Of a DNA stretch of 64,000 nucleotides, positions 45,178-55,713 are shown one piece after another; the first letter of the stretch is position 1; each line of letters opens with the position of its first letter. Under the pieces are notes generated by a model. It did not search any database. It saw only the letters and a program-made list of their open reading frames with translations, and was not told the origin of the DNA. The stretch spans positions 1 through 64,000 of the forward strand of contig CAMCIC010000017.1 in NCBI GenBank assembly GCA_945874895.1, written 5' to 3'. Source of the DNA: Akkermansia muciniphila. Its GTDB lineage: Bacteria; Verrucomicrobiota; Verrucomicrobiia; Verrucomicrobiales; Akkermansiaceae. A program made the position numbers and the translations under genes.

Positions 45178-47367
45178 ATGCCATCCGATAGCGAAAGCAA
45201 ACCACCAAAGAAAAAAGTGTTGGACCTCATTGAGGACCAACCCAAGCCATCGCGCCGTGAACGGCAACGTGAAGCCGCGGCCAAACAGGTCGCTCCCACT
45301 CCGCCGCCCCCACCGCCGAAAAAAATGGCCCTCGATATTTTCGAGGACAAAGGTGAGAAGAAAAAAAGCAGCGGCATTCGCAAAACCGAGCGCTCAGGCA
45401 AATCTGTCGTTCCCACCATTTCTAAGATCCTTGATAAGGAAGACGCTGATCTCGCATTACCGCCACTGCCGACTCTGCCTGACATCACCAAGATTCTTCC
45501 CACCATCGGTGGTTTGCCCGATGCAAGTCCCGCAGCTGCGGGTGCAGCGGAACCTGCTTCCAGCACCGAATCGGAAGACTCTCAAAGCAAGGTCATCAGC
45601 ATCAAGCCACCCATCATCGTAGCAGATCTCGCTACGCGCATGGGCTTGAAATCCTTCATCCTGATGAAGGACCTGATCGAGCTCAAAATTTTCGTTTCTC
45701 CCAATCAGGCCATCGAGCCCGACGTAGCGGCCAAGGTTTGCGAAAAACATGGTTTCACTTTCGAGCGTGAGAAACGCGAAAAGGGTGCTGGCGTACACAA
45801 ACAAGAGGAAATCATCGCCGAACCGGAAGCTCCCGTGGAAGAACCCGAGGAGTTGCTCAAACCGCGCGCTCCGGTCATTACCATCATGGGTCACGTCGAC
45901 CACGGCAAAACGACCTTGCTCGATACCATTCGCAAGAGCCGCGTTGCCTCCTCTGAAGCTGGTGGCATCACCCAGCACGTCGGCGCTTACCAAGTCTTCC
46001 ATAACGACCATCCGATCACGTTCCTCGATACACCAGGCCACGCGATCTTCTCCAACATGCGCGCCCGCGGGGCTGATGTTACCGATATCGTCATCATTGT
46101 GGTGGCTGCCAACGACGGCGTGATGCCCCAGACCCGAGAGGCCATCGAACATGCGAAAAAAGCCAGCCGCACGATTGTGGTATGCTTCACCAAGTGCGAT
46201 CTGCCCACCGCTAACGTCATGCGAGCAAAGACGCAGTTGGCCGAGCTGGGATTGCAAACCACCGACTTCGGTGGAGATACGGAATTCGCTGAAGTCTCTG
46301 CTTACACAGGCGAGGGCATGGATCATTTGTTGGAACTGCTCCTCCTCCAAGCCGAAGTGCTGGAGCTCAAAGCCAACCCAAAAGGTCATGCTCGGGCAAA
46401 TATTATCGAGGCTCGCGTTGTGGCCGGTCGCGGTGCCACCGCCACCGCCATCGTGGAAAGCGGCACACTCAAGGTCGGCACGCCCTTCATTTGCGGTCCC
46501 TTCGCTGGGAAAGTCCGCAATCTCACCAACGATCTCGGTCAAGCCATCAAATCGGCAGGTCCAGGAACTCCCGTGGAGATCATCGGCTTCGAGGACATGC
46601 CCCACGTGGGGGATGAACTGGTAGAAATGGAGAATGAACGCTCCGCCAAGCGCCTCGCTGAGGAACGCCAAGCCGAGCGCCGATCTGCCCGCCTCGTCAA
46701 TCCTCTCAAAGCCCGCATGGAGGACATTTTCTCCATGGTCAACGACAGCGCCGGCAAACAAAAGCTCAAACTGGTGCTCAAATGCGACGTGCAAGGCTCC
46801 GTCGAGGCGATCAAAAACGCGCTCGAGGCCATCGATTCGAAAAAAGTCGAATGCCAGATTCTTGTCGCCGGTGTCGGTCCTATCTCGGAGTCGGACATTC
46901 TGATGGCCAGCTCCGCCAACGCGATCGTGATCGGCTTCAACGTGAAGGTCGAAGGCAAGGCGGTGAAATCAATCAAGACGGAAAACGTGCAAGTCAAGCT
47001 CTACTCGGTGGTCTATGAACTCATCGATCAGGTGCGCGAGGCAATGAAAGGACTGCTCGAACCGCTCAATCGCGAAAACATCGTCGGACTCGCCGATGTG
47101 AAAAAAGTCTTCAAGCTCACGAAAGGTGTGGCCGCCGGATCCTATGTCAAACAAGGCAAGATCCTGCGCAAGGCCCACGCTCGTGTGGTGCGCAATGGCG
47201 TGCCCATCTTTGATGGCAAGATGTCTACCCTGCGTCACTATCAGAATGAGGTGGATGAAATCAAGGTCGGCAGCGAATGCGGCATTCGTCTCGGAGACTT
47301 CGATGAATACCTGGAAGGCGACCTCATCGAATGCTACACCCTGGAAAAAGTTGCCCAGGATCTCTAA
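45178..47367 (+). CDS. infB: Translation initiation factor IF-2
   Basis: A 729-residue GTPase that brings fMet-tRNA to the 30S subunit. The N-terminal 140 residues are charged, Pro/Lys-rich and variable ('[17 protein letters not shown]'). The IF2-N domain follows, then the G domain with '[17 protein letters not shown]' (G1), '[10 protein letters not shown]' (G2), '[17 protein letters not shown]' (G3), 'TKCDL' (G4) and 'SAYTGEGM' (G5). Domains II to IV end with '[18 protein letters not shown]'. The variable N-terminus is shorter than in E. coli IF2 alpha. It sits between nusA and rbfA in the classical order. Confidence 0.97.
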   Translation: MPSDSESKPPKKKVLDLIEDQPKPSRRERQREAAAKQVAPTPPPPPPKKMALDIFEDKGEKKKSSGIRKTERSGKSVVPTISKILDKEDADLALPPLPTLPDITKILPTIGGLPDASPAAAGAAEPASSTESEDSQSKVISIKPPIIVADLATRMGLKSFILMKDLIELKIFVSPNQAIEPDVAAKVCEKHGFTFEREKREKGAGVHKQEEIIAEPEAPVEEPEELLKPRAPVITIMGHVDHGKTTLLDTIRKSRVASSEAGGITQHVGAYQVFHNDHPITFLDTPGHAIFSNMRARGADVTDIVIIVVAANDGVMPQTREAIEHAKKASRTIVVCFTKCDLPTANVMRAKTQLAELGLQTTDFGGDTEFAEVSAYTGEGMDHLLELLLLQAEVLELKANPKGHARANIIEARVVAGRGATATAIVESGTLKVGTPFICGPFAGKVRNLTNDLGQAIKSAGPGTPVEIIGFEDMPHVGDELVEMENERSAKRLAEERQAERRSARLVNPLKARMEDIFSMVNDSAGKQKLKLVLKCDVQGSVEAIKNALEAIDSKKVECQILVAGVGPISESDILMASSANAIVIGFNVKVEGKAVKSIKTENVQVKLYSVVYELIDQVREAMKGLLEPLNRENIVGLADVKKVFKLTKGVAAGSYVKQGKILRKAHARVVRNGVPIFDGKMSTLRHYQNEVDEIKVGSECGIRLGDFDEYLEGDLIECYTLEKVAQDL

Positions 47368-47387
47368 CCGATTTTTCTTCACCACCC

Positions 47388-47756
47388 ATGTCCCAACGTC
47401 AGGATCGAGTCAACGAACTGTTGCGTCGCGAAATTAGCGCCGTCCTGGCTCGTGATTACGAATGGCCAGGGCAACTGGTCACAGTGAGCGAGGTGGAAAT
47501 CACGCAGGATTTCCGCGAAGCGAAAGTCTGGATGAGTGTGCTGGGCGGTCATGTGCAACCGGTGCTGGATCGATTGAATCGTGACCACGGTCGCATCCAA
47601 AGCCGCGTGATGAAACGCGTCGTGCTCAAGACCACCCCGATCATGACTTTCCGTCACGATGATTCTGCCTCCAAAGGTGTGGACATGGTCAACCTCCTGC
47701 AAGAAGTGGACCGCATTCCCAAAGCACTGGATGCCGCAGACGAATCGTCCACATGA
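47388..47756 (+). CDS. rbfA: Ribosome-binding factor A
   Basis: A 122-residue 30S maturation factor with a KH-like fold. 'MSQRQDRVNELLRREISAVL' at the start, 'VTVSEVEITQDFREAKVWMSVLG' in the core and a 'L.RDHGRIQSRVMKRV' helix match the family. The ATG at 47388 gives the family N-terminus and lies 20 bp after the infB stop. It ends the nusA-infB-rbfA operon; truB or ribF, often next, are absent. Confidence 0.93.
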   Translation: MSQRQDRVNELLRREISAVLARDYEWPGQLVTVSEVEITQDFREAKVWMSVLGGHVQPVLDRLNRDHGRIQSRVMKRVVLKTTPIMTFRHDDSASKGVDMVNLLQEVDRIPKALDAADESST

Positions 47757-47865
47757 TCAGTGATAAGAGGGCCATTCAGAAAATGATGGCGAGCGGTGAA
47801 GGGCTGCTTTCTTCGAACATGGTCGATTCGCGCATGAAAAGCGACGGAGGACAGCCACGCCATCA

Positions 47866-48639
<774 letters not shown>

Positions 48640-48656
48640 ACGATGAATATTTTTTG

Positions 48657-50057
48657 TTAGACAATGACTTCACGGCCTTGCACAGCGATCTCGATGCGGC
48701 CTTCGTGTTGTTGATCAAGCGCTTCTTTCAGCGCTTGCGAGCCATTTGGTTCGCCGTGAACGAGAAAAACATGGTGCTTGGGTCCTGTCATGCGGGTGAA
48801 ATATCCTAACAACTCCGAGTGATCCGCGTGGCCGGAGAAACTGTCAATTTTTTCAATCTGAGCGCGCACAGGGTAGCGATCGCCGAGGATAGGCACTTCC
48901 TTTTCGCCCTCGCGGATTTTGCGACCAAGGGTATTTTCTGCGCAGTAGCCGACGAAGAGTACGGTGTTTTTCGGATCGCCGATGCCGTTTTTCAAATGAT
49001 GCAGGATGCGTCCTGCCTCACACATGCCAGAAGCGGCGATGATGATGGCCGTGCCTCGGCGCTCGTTCAGTTCTTTCGAGGCCTTTACCGCGCGAATGAG
49101 AGTGAGGTTCTCAAAGCCGAAGGGATTTTCGCGATCGAACAGATGCTCGTATACCTTGTGATTGAAGCCCTCGGGATGGAGGCGAAAAATTTCCGTGGCG
49201 CTTACGGCGAGCGGACTGTCCACAAACACCGGAACGTCGGGAATCACCTTGTTTTCAAACAGCTTGTGCAAGACGTAGAGAATTTGCTGGGTGCGCTCCA
49301 CGGCAAAAGCAGGGATGAAGATTTTTCCCTTGCGCGCGATAGCTTCATTGATGACGTTGCCGATGTGGGCATCCACTCCGGCCGGGACCTCGTGCTCGCG
49401 GCCGCCGTAGGTGCTTTCCATAATGAGAATATCGATGTTTTCCGCGATGGCGGGATCATTGAGCAGATCGTTGTTACCGCGTCCTACATCGCCGGAGAAG
49501 AGCAGGCGCTTGTGTTTGCCGTCCTCCTCATCATCAATCTCCAGCAGCACTTGCGCGCTACCGAGGATGTGACCCGCATCGAGAAAAGTCAGCTTCACCC
49601 CAGGCGCTATGAACATGGGTCGCTCGTAGTTGATCGTGACAAACTGGCGCAGACAACGCTCGGCATCTTGCTCGGAATAGAGTGGCTCCACGGGTGGCAG
49701 GCCCTTGCGTTTGTTGTGCTTGTTCAGCCAGTTGACATCGCTCTCCTGAATGCGGGCAGAATCGGCGAGCATGATTTGGCAAAGATCGCGCGTAGCAAAA
49801 GTGGCAAAGATATTACCGCGGAATCCCTTGCGGCAAAGATTGGGGAGATTTCCCGCGTGATCGATATGAGCGTGGGACAGCACCACCGTATCGATCTCGG
49901 TAGGATCGAAGTAGGGGAAATTGCAATTGATGTCATAGCTCTTATCGCGATGTCCTTGGTAGAGGCCGCAATCGAGCAGGATGGCCTGGCCATTGACGTG
50001 CAAGAGATGCTGGGAACCGGTGGTGGTGCCAGCCGCACCGCAGAAAGTGATTTTCAT
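48657..50057 (-). CDS. Beta-CASP metallo-beta-lactamase RNase-like protein
   Basis: A 466-residue protein with an MBL core 'VLSHAHIDHAGNLP' (His62, His64, Asp66, His67), 'AGHILGSAQVLLE', 'FSGDVGRGNNDLL' and 'MESTYGGREHE', and a beta-CASP/RNA-specificity region ending 'IDSFSGHADHSELLGYF'. This is the KH-less YSH1/CPSF-type group of bacterial RNase-like enzymes, expected to bind two zinc ions and cut RNA. It is divergent from purD across 118 bp and precedes the isomerase gene. Confidence 0.92.
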   Translation of the reverse strand: MKITFCGAAGTTTGSQHLLHVNGQAILLDCGLYQGHRDKSYDINCNFPYFDPTEIDTVVLSHAHIDHAGNLPNLCRKGFRGNIFATFATRDLCQIMLADSARIQESDVNWLNKHNKRKGLPPVEPLYSEQDAERCLRQFVTINYERPMFIAPGVKLTFLDAGHILGSAQVLLEIDDEEDGKHKRLLFSGDVGRGNNDLLNDPAIAENIDILIMESTYGGREHEVPAGVDAHIGNVINEAIARKGKIFIPAFAVERTQQILYVLHKLFENKVIPDVPVFVDSPLAVSATEIFRLHPEGFNHKVYEHLFDRENPFGFENLTLIRAVKASKELNERRGTAIIIAASGMCEAGRILHHLKNGIGDPKNTVLFVGYCAENTLGRKIREGEKEVPILGDRYPVRAQIEKIDSFSGHADHSELLGYFTRMTGPKHHVFLVHGEPNGSQALKEALDQQHEGRIEIAVQGREVIV

Positions 50058-50175
50058 TCTCCTCTTCTAATCGCACTGCGCTTCACTGACAAGAGACAAT
50101 TGGTTCGGTTCTCTTCGCATGATTGCAGTTTGTGATTGTATCAACGGAGGAATTCATTGATAAGCTCGCCTTAGC

Positions 50176-51426
50176 ATGAAAATACTCGTAGTAGGAAAAG
50201 GTGGTCGTGAACACGCCTTGGTGCGCGCTTTGGCAGAATCGCCCGCCCAACCGGAGATGCATTGCTTTCCCGGTAGCGACGCGATTTTTTCCCTTGCACA
50301 CCCCGTTCCAGTCAAGACGCTGCATGAGTTGGTCGCGTGGATGAAACAAAATGCGATCGACCTCTGCGTGGCAGGTGAAGAAAGTTACCTCGTAAAAGAC
50401 GAAGGATTGGCCAATCTCTGCGAACAGGCTGGTATCCCATGTTGGGGGCCTCACAAACAATCGGCGCAGCTCGAAGCGAGCAAGGAATTTTCCAAAGCGT
50501 TTCTGCTTCGTCACGGCATTCCTACTGCCATGGCTACGATCGTCGAGACGCGCGATGAAGCAATGGCCGCGATTGCTGGAACCTACCCGACCGTATTGAA
50601 ATTCGATGGTCTCGCCGCAGGCAAAGGCGTGGCGGTATGCCCCGATGAAAGTAGTGCCGAAAGTTTCCTGCAAGAGGTGCTCGTGCAACAACGCTTCGGC
50701 CCAGGACGGTTGCTGGTGGAGGATTGCCTCACGGGGCCAGAGGTTTCGATCTTCGCCGCCATTGTCGATGACGACTATATGATTTTCACTCCGGCGCGAG
50801 ATTACAAGCGCGCGCTCGATGGAGATGCAGGTCCGAACACCGGCGGCATGGGCGCGGTGGCGAGCCGACAACTGATCGATGCGACTTTGTTAGAAACCAT
50901 CAAACGAACCATTGTCGAGCCTACGGTGCGCGGTTTGCGCGAAGAAAATCTACCCTATCGTGGATTTTTGTATTTCGGCCTGATGCTTACACCCGATGGT
51001 CCCAAGGTGATCGAATACAACTGCCGTTTCGGAGATCCAGAGTGCCAAGCGGTGATGCCCTTGGTGAAGGGCGATTTGGCACAGTTCTGTTTGGACGGTG
51101 CACGCGGTGCATTGCGACCTGAGCTCATCGACTTTTCCGAGGGATGGAGTGTGGCGGTCATTCTGGCATCGGCCGGCTACCCGGAAATTTCGCGCAATGG
51201 CGATGAAATCCTTGGTCTCGAAGAAGTAAACTCGGCTCGCGTCTACCACGCCGGCACGAAACTTCATCAAGACGGCACTTGGGTGACCCATGGCGGCCGC
51301 GTGCTTGCTGTGGTAGCACAAGCGAACACCCTTGAAGAAGCTGCAGACATGGCTCACCGCGAAGCCGCCAAAGTGCAATTCCCTGGTTCGCAACGCCGTT
51401 CCGATATCGGCATCCTCCATTTCTAA
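50176..51426 (+). CDS. purD: Phosphoribosylamine-glycine ligase
   Basis: A 416-residue ATP-grasp enzyme making GAR in purine synthesis. 'VVGKGGREHALVRAL' begins the N domain, 'FDGLAAGKGVAVC' the ATP-grasp domain, and 'GPNTGGMGAVASRQ' and 'EYNCRFGDPECQAVMP' are diagnostic. Length is standard. The next gene, pyrR, begins 11 bp after the stop, so purine and pyrimidine genes share a transcript. A GGAGGAATT box lies too far upstream (about 25 bp) to be the ribosome binding site. Confidence 0.97.
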   Translation: MKILVVGKGGREHALVRALAESPAQPEMHCFPGSDAIFSLAHPVPVKTLHELVAWMKQNAIDLCVAGEESYLVKDEGLANLCEQAGIPCWGPHKQSAQLEASKEFSKAFLLRHGIPTAMATIVETRDEAMAAIAGTYPTVLKFDGLAAGKGVAVCPDESSAESFLQEVLVQQRFGPGRLLVEDCLTGPEVSIFAAIVDDDYMIFTPARDYKRALDGDAGPNTGGMGAVASRQLIDATLLETIKRTIVEPTVRGLREENLPYRGFLYFGLMLTPDGPKVIEYNCRFGDPECQAVMPLVKGDLAQFCLDGARGALRPELIDFSEGWSVAVILASAGYPEISRNGDEILGLEEVNSARVYHAGTKLHQDGTWVTHGGRVLAVVAQANTLEEAADMAHREAAKVQFPGSQRRSDIGILHF

Positions 51427-51437
51427 GCATTTTTTCT

Positions 51438-51962
51438 ATGAGCACATCATTGACTGCTGAAGACATCGCTACGGCCATCGAATCACTAGCGGCGCAGATC
51501 CGTGAGCGCCATCCGGCGCAACCTCTCACCATCATCGGCATCCGCAGTCGCGGCGACGAGGTGGCGGAACGACTTTGCACCTTGTTGGCCGCAGATGACC
51601 GCGAACTGAATTTCGGCACTCTGGACATTTCACTCTACCGGGACGATTTCGAGCACCTGCGGGAAAATCCAAAGTTGCAGGGAAGCGACATCGATTGTCC
51701 GATCGATGATGCCACCGTGATTCTGGTGGATGATGTTCTTTTTACTGGCAGAACCATCCGCGCGGCCTTGGACGCGCTCTCGGATTACGGACGCTCCGGC
51801 AAGGTCGAATTGGCGGTATTGATCGATCGTGGGCACCGCGAAATGCCCATCCAACCGGATTTTGTGGGGATTTCTCTCGCCACCGAGCGTTCGGATCATG
51901 TATGGGTTTGCTTAGAGAGCACTGATGGTGAAGACAAGGTGCTCGTGTCGCCGCGCTCATGA
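51438..51962 (+). CDS. pyrR: Bifunctional PyrR: pyrimidine regulator/uracil phosphoribosyltransferase
   Basis: A 174-residue PRTase-fold protein. The PRPP loop 'VILVDDVLFTGRTIRAALDAL' is characteristic, with 'TIIGIRSRGDEVAERL', 'LDISLYRDDF' and 'VLIDRGHREMPIQPDFVG' around it. In Bacillus PyrR attenuates pyr transcription by binding an RNA hairpin in response to UMP. Here no matching leader or attenuator was found between purD and pyrR or before pyrB. It overlaps the next gene by 4 bp (ATGA) and sits at the head of the pyr part of the operon. Confidence 0.95.
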   Translation: MSTSLTAEDIATAIESLAAQIRERHPAQPLTIIGIRSRGDEVAERLCTLLAADDRELNFGTLDISLYRDDFEHLRENPKLQGSDIDCPIDDATVILVDDVLFTGRTIRAALDALSDYGRSGKVELAVLIDRGHREMPIQPDFVGISLATERSDHVWVCLESTDGEDKVLVSPRS

Positions 51963-52642
51963 GTTCCATTCCCCAGCGCAAGAAAACGCCGGAAGAGCTG
52001 GCCGCTCTTCGCGCTCAGGAATTCTCCCATCTTCCATTGGCTCCGTCTCACCCTATTTCCCTGCCGATCGCGCCCGCACCGGATGGGGTGTCCATCGACA
52101 TGACGGCGCATCGCTTGGTGACTGATACACCAGAAGTGGCCCCATCCATCGACCTGGCAGAAGAGTCAGTGGAACGCATCCGCAAATCCCCGCCGCTCAA
52201 AAACGGACAAATGCGGGCATTCACTGGTTTGCGACCCGAGGCAGCACGCGAGCTGTCTCCCGGAATCCGCGGTATCTCCGCGCGACTGCCGCAGCGCAAG
52301 CATGATGGTCGCGAATTGCAGGAACTGCGTCATCGCGGATTGATGCAAACGCGCCCTCCGGTTCAAAGGATCGTCGCCATGCAACTTCATCCGTTTTTTA
52401 CGACCTTGCTTTATGTCATGGCGGTTGCAGTCATTGTGCTGACCATACGCTACTGGAGTCTCGAGGGCCTACAACGATTTTACACTCCTGGAGCAGGATG
52501 CGCCTTCCTGCTGCTCACCAGTCTGTGCCTCTATTTCAACAAACCCCGCGCCCGTCATCATGCCGCTATCCTCAGCGGCATTTCGTTGATTGTGCTCGGT
52601 TTTGTCATCATGCTCACCCTGAAAAATCCCTATGCCACGTAA
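51959..52642 (+). CDS. Membrane protein in the pyr operon, unknown
   Basis: A 227-residue protein. The first 140 residues are hydrophilic and Pro/Arg-rich ('MSSIPQRKKTPEELAALRAQ...'), then three membrane segments follow (about 147-163, 172-189, 198-218). The start overlaps the pyrR stop by 4 bp and the end overlaps the pyrB start by 11 bp, so translation is coupled on both sides. No family is recognised. Its place between pyrR and pyrB suggests a link to pyrimidine metabolism or simply a captive gene. Confidence 0.75.
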   Translation: MSSIPQRKKTPEELAALRAQEFSHLPLAPSHPISLPIAPAPDGVSIDMTAHRLVTDTPEVAPSIDLAEESVERIRKSPPLKNGQMRAFTGLRPEAARELSPGIRGISARLPQRKHDGRELQELRHRGLMQTRPPVQRIVAMQLHPFFTTLLYVMAVAVIVLTIRYWSLEGLQRFYTPGAGCAFLLLTSLCLYFNKPRARHHAAILSGISLIVLGFVIMLTLKNPYAT

Positions 52643-53561
52643 GGACTTGTTAGACATTCATTCGCTGCAAACGGAAGAGATCATCGCTCTTCTCGACCAA
52701 GCCGCACCCTTCAAAGAAATCTTCACGCGCTCGGTGAAAAAAGTTCCCGCCCTCAAAGGCAAGGGCGTGCTCATGCTGTTCTACGAGCCCTCCACCCGCA
52801 CGCACTCCTCGTTTGAAGTCGCCGCCAAGCGCCTCTCCGCGGATGTCACGAACTTTGACGTCCCCTCGTCCTCGATCACCAAAGGAGAATCGGTGAGAGA
52901 AACCATCGAGACCTTACAAGCGATGCGCACCGACTACATCATCGTGCGCCACGGACGTTCCGGACTGCCTGCTGCCATCGCCAAGATGACCAACGCCAGC
53001 GTAATCAATGCCGGCGACGGTGCGCATGCGCATCCTACCCAAGCATTGCTGGACGCCTTCACCTTGAGGGAAATCCATCCCGATCTCGGCGGCAAAAGAA
53101 TACTCATCATCGGTGATATTCTGCACAGTCGCGTCGCTCGATCGACCACGGAAATTTTCCAACGCCTCGGGGCTGAAGTCGCTTGGCTCGCTCCCGGCTC
53201 CCTCCTTCCCGCCTACCCACCGGAAGGCGTTACTTGCTATACCGACTACGATACAGCGATGAATAGGAAACCTTGCGCGATCTATCTGCTGCGCGTGCAA
53301 ATGGAGCGCCAGGACGTGCAATATTTTCCCAGCCTGCGCGAGTATCATCGCGTCTACGGAGTCACAGAAGAGCGACTCAAACGCATCGCGGATGCTGGCA
53401 TCCACATCATGCATCCTGGTCCAGTGAATCGCGGGGTGGAATTGTGTGATGCGGTGATGGATTATCCGCTTTCTCTCATCAATCAACAAGTTGAAAACGG
53501 CATCGCGGTACGCATGTCGGTTCTGTATTCGCTCAAACCGGGAAATCATGTTTCAGCATGA
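52632..53561 (+). CDS. pyrB: Aspartate carbamoyltransferase catalytic subunit
   Basis: A 309-residue enzyme joining carbamoyl phosphate and aspartate. 'FYEPSTRTHSSFEVAAKRL' is the carbamoyl phosphate loop, 'DGAHAHPTQALLDAF' the mobile loop, 'MERQDVQYF' and 'HPGPVNRGVE' the aspartate site. The regulatory subunit PyrI is not encoded here. The start lies 11 bp inside the preceding gene. pyrC follows after 37 bp. Confidence 0.97.
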   Translation: MPRKDLLDIHSLQTEEIIALLDQAAPFKEIFTRSVKKVPALKGKGVLMLFYEPSTRTHSSFEVAAKRLSADVTNFDVPSSSITKGESVRETIETLQAMRTDYIIVRHGRSGLPAAIAKMTNASVINAGDGAHAHPTQALLDAFTLREIHPDLGGKRILIIGDILHSRVARSTTEIFQRLGAEVAWLAPGSLLPAYPPEGVTCYTDYDTAMNRKPCAIYLLRVQMERQDVQYFPSLREYHRVYGVTEERLKRIADAGIHIMHPGPVNRGVELCDAVMDYPLSLINQQVENGIAVRMSVLYSLKPGNHVSA

Positions 53562-53598
53562 ATTTTCCGGACCTTTCGTTTTTTAATGCCCCGATATC

Positions 53599-54879
53599 AT
53601 GAATGCTCTTTTCCTCAAAAACTGCCTGATCGCTCACGAAGACTCACCCGCTCTGACACCCGGCCATGTCTGGGTCGAGGACGGGAAGATTAAGGCGGTG
53701 GGTATGGACGTGCCAAAACCTCCGCATGCTCGCGAAATCGATGCCGCCGGACGTGTGCTGCTGCCCGCGATGTTTGATGCCCATGTTCATTTCCGTGAGC
53801 CTGGCTTTGAGGCGAAAGAGAACATCGCCAGTGGTGCGCGCGCGGCCATCAACGGCGGTGTCACCGGCGTTGTGATGATGCCTAACACTTCGCCCGCCCT
53901 CGACAATCCGGCTACCATCCGCACCGTGCTCGATGCCGGAAAAGCCACGGGAATCACCGTGCTCACCAGCGGATGTATCACCAAAGGACGCCACGGCAAA
54001 GAATTGGCGGCCATCGATGGCATGCGCCACCTGGGTGTCACCATGCTCACCGATGATGGTGACTCTGTGTATGATTCCGCCGTGCTCTATCGGGCGATGC
54101 AGTATGCGAAGGAATTCGGTATGTTTTTTGCCAGCCACTGCGAAGTGCCTGAACTAGCCGGTCCGCGAGCCCTTACGGAAGGACCCACGGCTTTTCGACT
54201 GGGCATCAAGGGATCACCCCCCTGCGCGGAAGAAATCATCATCGATCGCGATATTCGCCTCGCTCACGCTACCGGAGCCCACATCCACATCCAACACGTC
54301 TCCTCCGCTCTGGGGATGGAAACCATTCGCTGGTGGAAAGAACGGGGTGACGTCAAGGTCACAGCGGAAGTAGCTCCCCACCACCTGATGTTCAGCGAGG
54401 ATGACATCGGTGATTTCGATACGAATTACAAAATGAATCCCCCTTTGCGAACAAGACGCGATAACGCCTTGCTGCTAGAGGGTTTGAAGCAAGGAATTTT
54501 CGATCTCATCGCCACCGATCACGCCCCGCACACGGCATTTGAAAAATCTCAAGATTTCGTGAGCGCTCCCAATGGTATTACCGGACTGGAAACTGCTCTC
54601 ATCAGCTTGTATCACTACTATGTTCGTAGTAATTCGTTCGGTTGGGATTTGGTGGTCAAGCGTTATTCAGCAGAGCCACGCCGCTTCATGGGTCTCGAAC
54701 CCGTTCCTATCGAAACAGGGAGAACAGCAGAGTTTGTGTTGTTCAATCCATCCGCTCAAACGACTTTCACTCGCGATTACATGCAGTCTCGCAGCACGAA
54801 CACTCCTTTCCTTGATCGGACTTTGCAAGGATCCATCGATCTTGTGATCCGGGATGGACGCGTCCTACTGGAAAGATAG
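53599..54879 (+). CDS. pyrC: Dihydroorotase
   Basis: A 426-residue amidohydrolase making dihydroorotate from carbamoyl aspartate. 'PAMFDAHVHFREPGFEAKENI' is the metal site, 'VMMPNTSPALDNPATI' the substrate loop, 'HIQHVSSALGMETIRWWK' a zinc-His region, and 'IATDHAPHTAFEK' the catalytic Asp. The layout matches the class I/III type found next to pyrB in many bacteria. It ends the purD-pyrR-orf-pyrB-pyrC operon. Confidence 0.96.
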   Translation: MNALFLKNCLIAHEDSPALTPGHVWVEDGKIKAVGMDVPKPPHAREIDAAGRVLLPAMFDAHVHFREPGFEAKENIASGARAAINGGVTGVVMMPNTSPALDNPATIRTVLDAGKATGITVLTSGCITKGRHGKELAAIDGMRHLGVTMLTDDGDSVYDSAVLYRAMQYAKEFGMFFASHCEVPELAGPRALTEGPTAFRLGIKGSPPCAEEIIIDRDIRLAHATGAHIHIQHVSSALGMETIRWWKERGDVKVTAEVAPHHLMFSEDDIGDFDTNYKMNPPLRTRRDNALLLEGLKQGIFDLIATDHAPHTAFEKSQDFVSAPNGITGLETALISLYHYYVRSNSFGWDLVVKRYSAEPRRFMGLEPVPIETGRTAEFVLFNPSAQTTFTRDYMQSRSTNTPFLDRTLQGSIDLVIRDGRVLLER

Positions 54880-54951
54880 ACTCTCTGTGGCATTACGACA
54901 AAAACTCGGTCGCCACTGGCAATGATCCAGATTCATGCGATGGTGTGATGA

Positions 54952-55332
54952 TTGAATGATCCACGAACATGCCAATGCTGCGGGCGCACCATCGAATGGC
55001 GGCGGAAATGGAAAAATGTGTGGGATTCGATTCAATATTGTTCGGATGCCTGTCGTCGTATCCGGCTTCGTTCGCATGATCACGCTCTTGAAACATCGAT
55101 CATCCGGTTGCTGCAAAAGCGCGCGATGGATGCGTCGATCTGCCCGAGCGAGGCGGCTCGTGAAGTTTTTCCCTCGGACTGGAGCAGCCGTATGGAAGAG
55201 GCGCGTCGAGCGGCACGCCGAATGACGGCGTTGGGACAAATCGAAATCACGCAGGGCGGAAGAGTAGTCGACCCCTCTACAGCCAAGGGTCCCATCCGAC
55301 TGCGCCGAGGCTGTGAGTTCCCCGCATCATGA
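54952..55332 (+). CDS. DUF2256-DUF3253 fusion protein
   Basis: A 126-residue protein. The N-terminal DUF2256 part is a small zinc finger, 'CQCCGRTIEWRRKWKNVWD' followed by 'YCSDACRR', with four cysteines. The C-terminal DUF3253 part is a winged-helix-like domain ('SEAAREVFPSDWSSRMEEARR', 'RRMTALGQIEITQ'). Translation must start at TTG (54952) because a stop codon lies immediately upstream in frame and no later Met precedes the zinc finger. The combination suggests a nucleic-acid-binding role; none is proven. Confidence 0.82.
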   Translation: MNDPRTCQCCGRTIEWRRKWKNVWDSIQYCSDACRRIRLRSHDHALETSIIRLLQKRAMDASICPSEAAREVFPSDWSSRMEEARRAARRMTALGQIEITQGGRVVDPSTAKGPIRLRRGCEFPAS

Positions 55333-55339
55333 ATGTTGA

Positions 55340-55705
55340 ATCCGAGATGGCATTCCAGGCCCACGTAGCGCGGAAAAAGAATTTGCGGTGTGGTTGGCTG
55401 GGTATTTCCCCAATCTTGCCGAGGGCAAACTCGGCAACCTGCTCACGCCCGCGAATGTAAGCGACCCTAGCGACGGACATCTCATTCATCTCGCCGGCCT
55501 CAATCTGACCCGCGCTTGAACCATGAGAGGCATAGCCTCCGCGCTGCCCGAGGACGACGCAAGACGAAAAATTTTGTTCGATAGTGCCGCGGCGCACACC
55601 GAGGCGGGCCTCAAGCACGTGTCCAGCGGTCACTATGGGGGCGAGCACTGGCTGGCGTCTTTTGCTGTCTATTTGCTAACCGATGTGGGCGTGGCGGCTC
55701 GCTGA
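55340..55705 (+). pseudogene. DUF2891 pseudogene (C-terminal part, in-frame stop)
   Basis: The frame from 55340 reads 'AEKEFAVWLAGYFPNL', then 'VSDPSDGHLIHLAGLNLTRA', TGA, 'TMRGIASALPEDDARR', and ends '...GEHWLASFAVYLLTDV'. This is the end of DUF2891, in which 'GLNLSRAW' continues directly into the next part; the Trp codon TGG is TGA here (55517-55519). The N-terminal two thirds of the family are missing, and the frame upstream of 55340 is closed by TGA. The gene is therefore a relic, though a 60-residue peptide could start at the ATG at 55523. Confidence 0.8.
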
Positions 55706-55713
55706 TTTTTCCA

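Noticed and set aside
45457-46794. 445-codon minus-strand frame
   Set aside because: Antisense to infB, whose GTPase motifs are unambiguous.
48819-50135. 438-codon plus-strand frame
   Set aside because: Antisense to the beta-CASP hydrolase gene, which has intact metal-binding motifs.
51427-51437. Searched for a PyrR attenuator or riboswitch before pyrR
   Set aside because: Only 11 bp separate purD and pyrR; no hairpin or binding loop is possible here.
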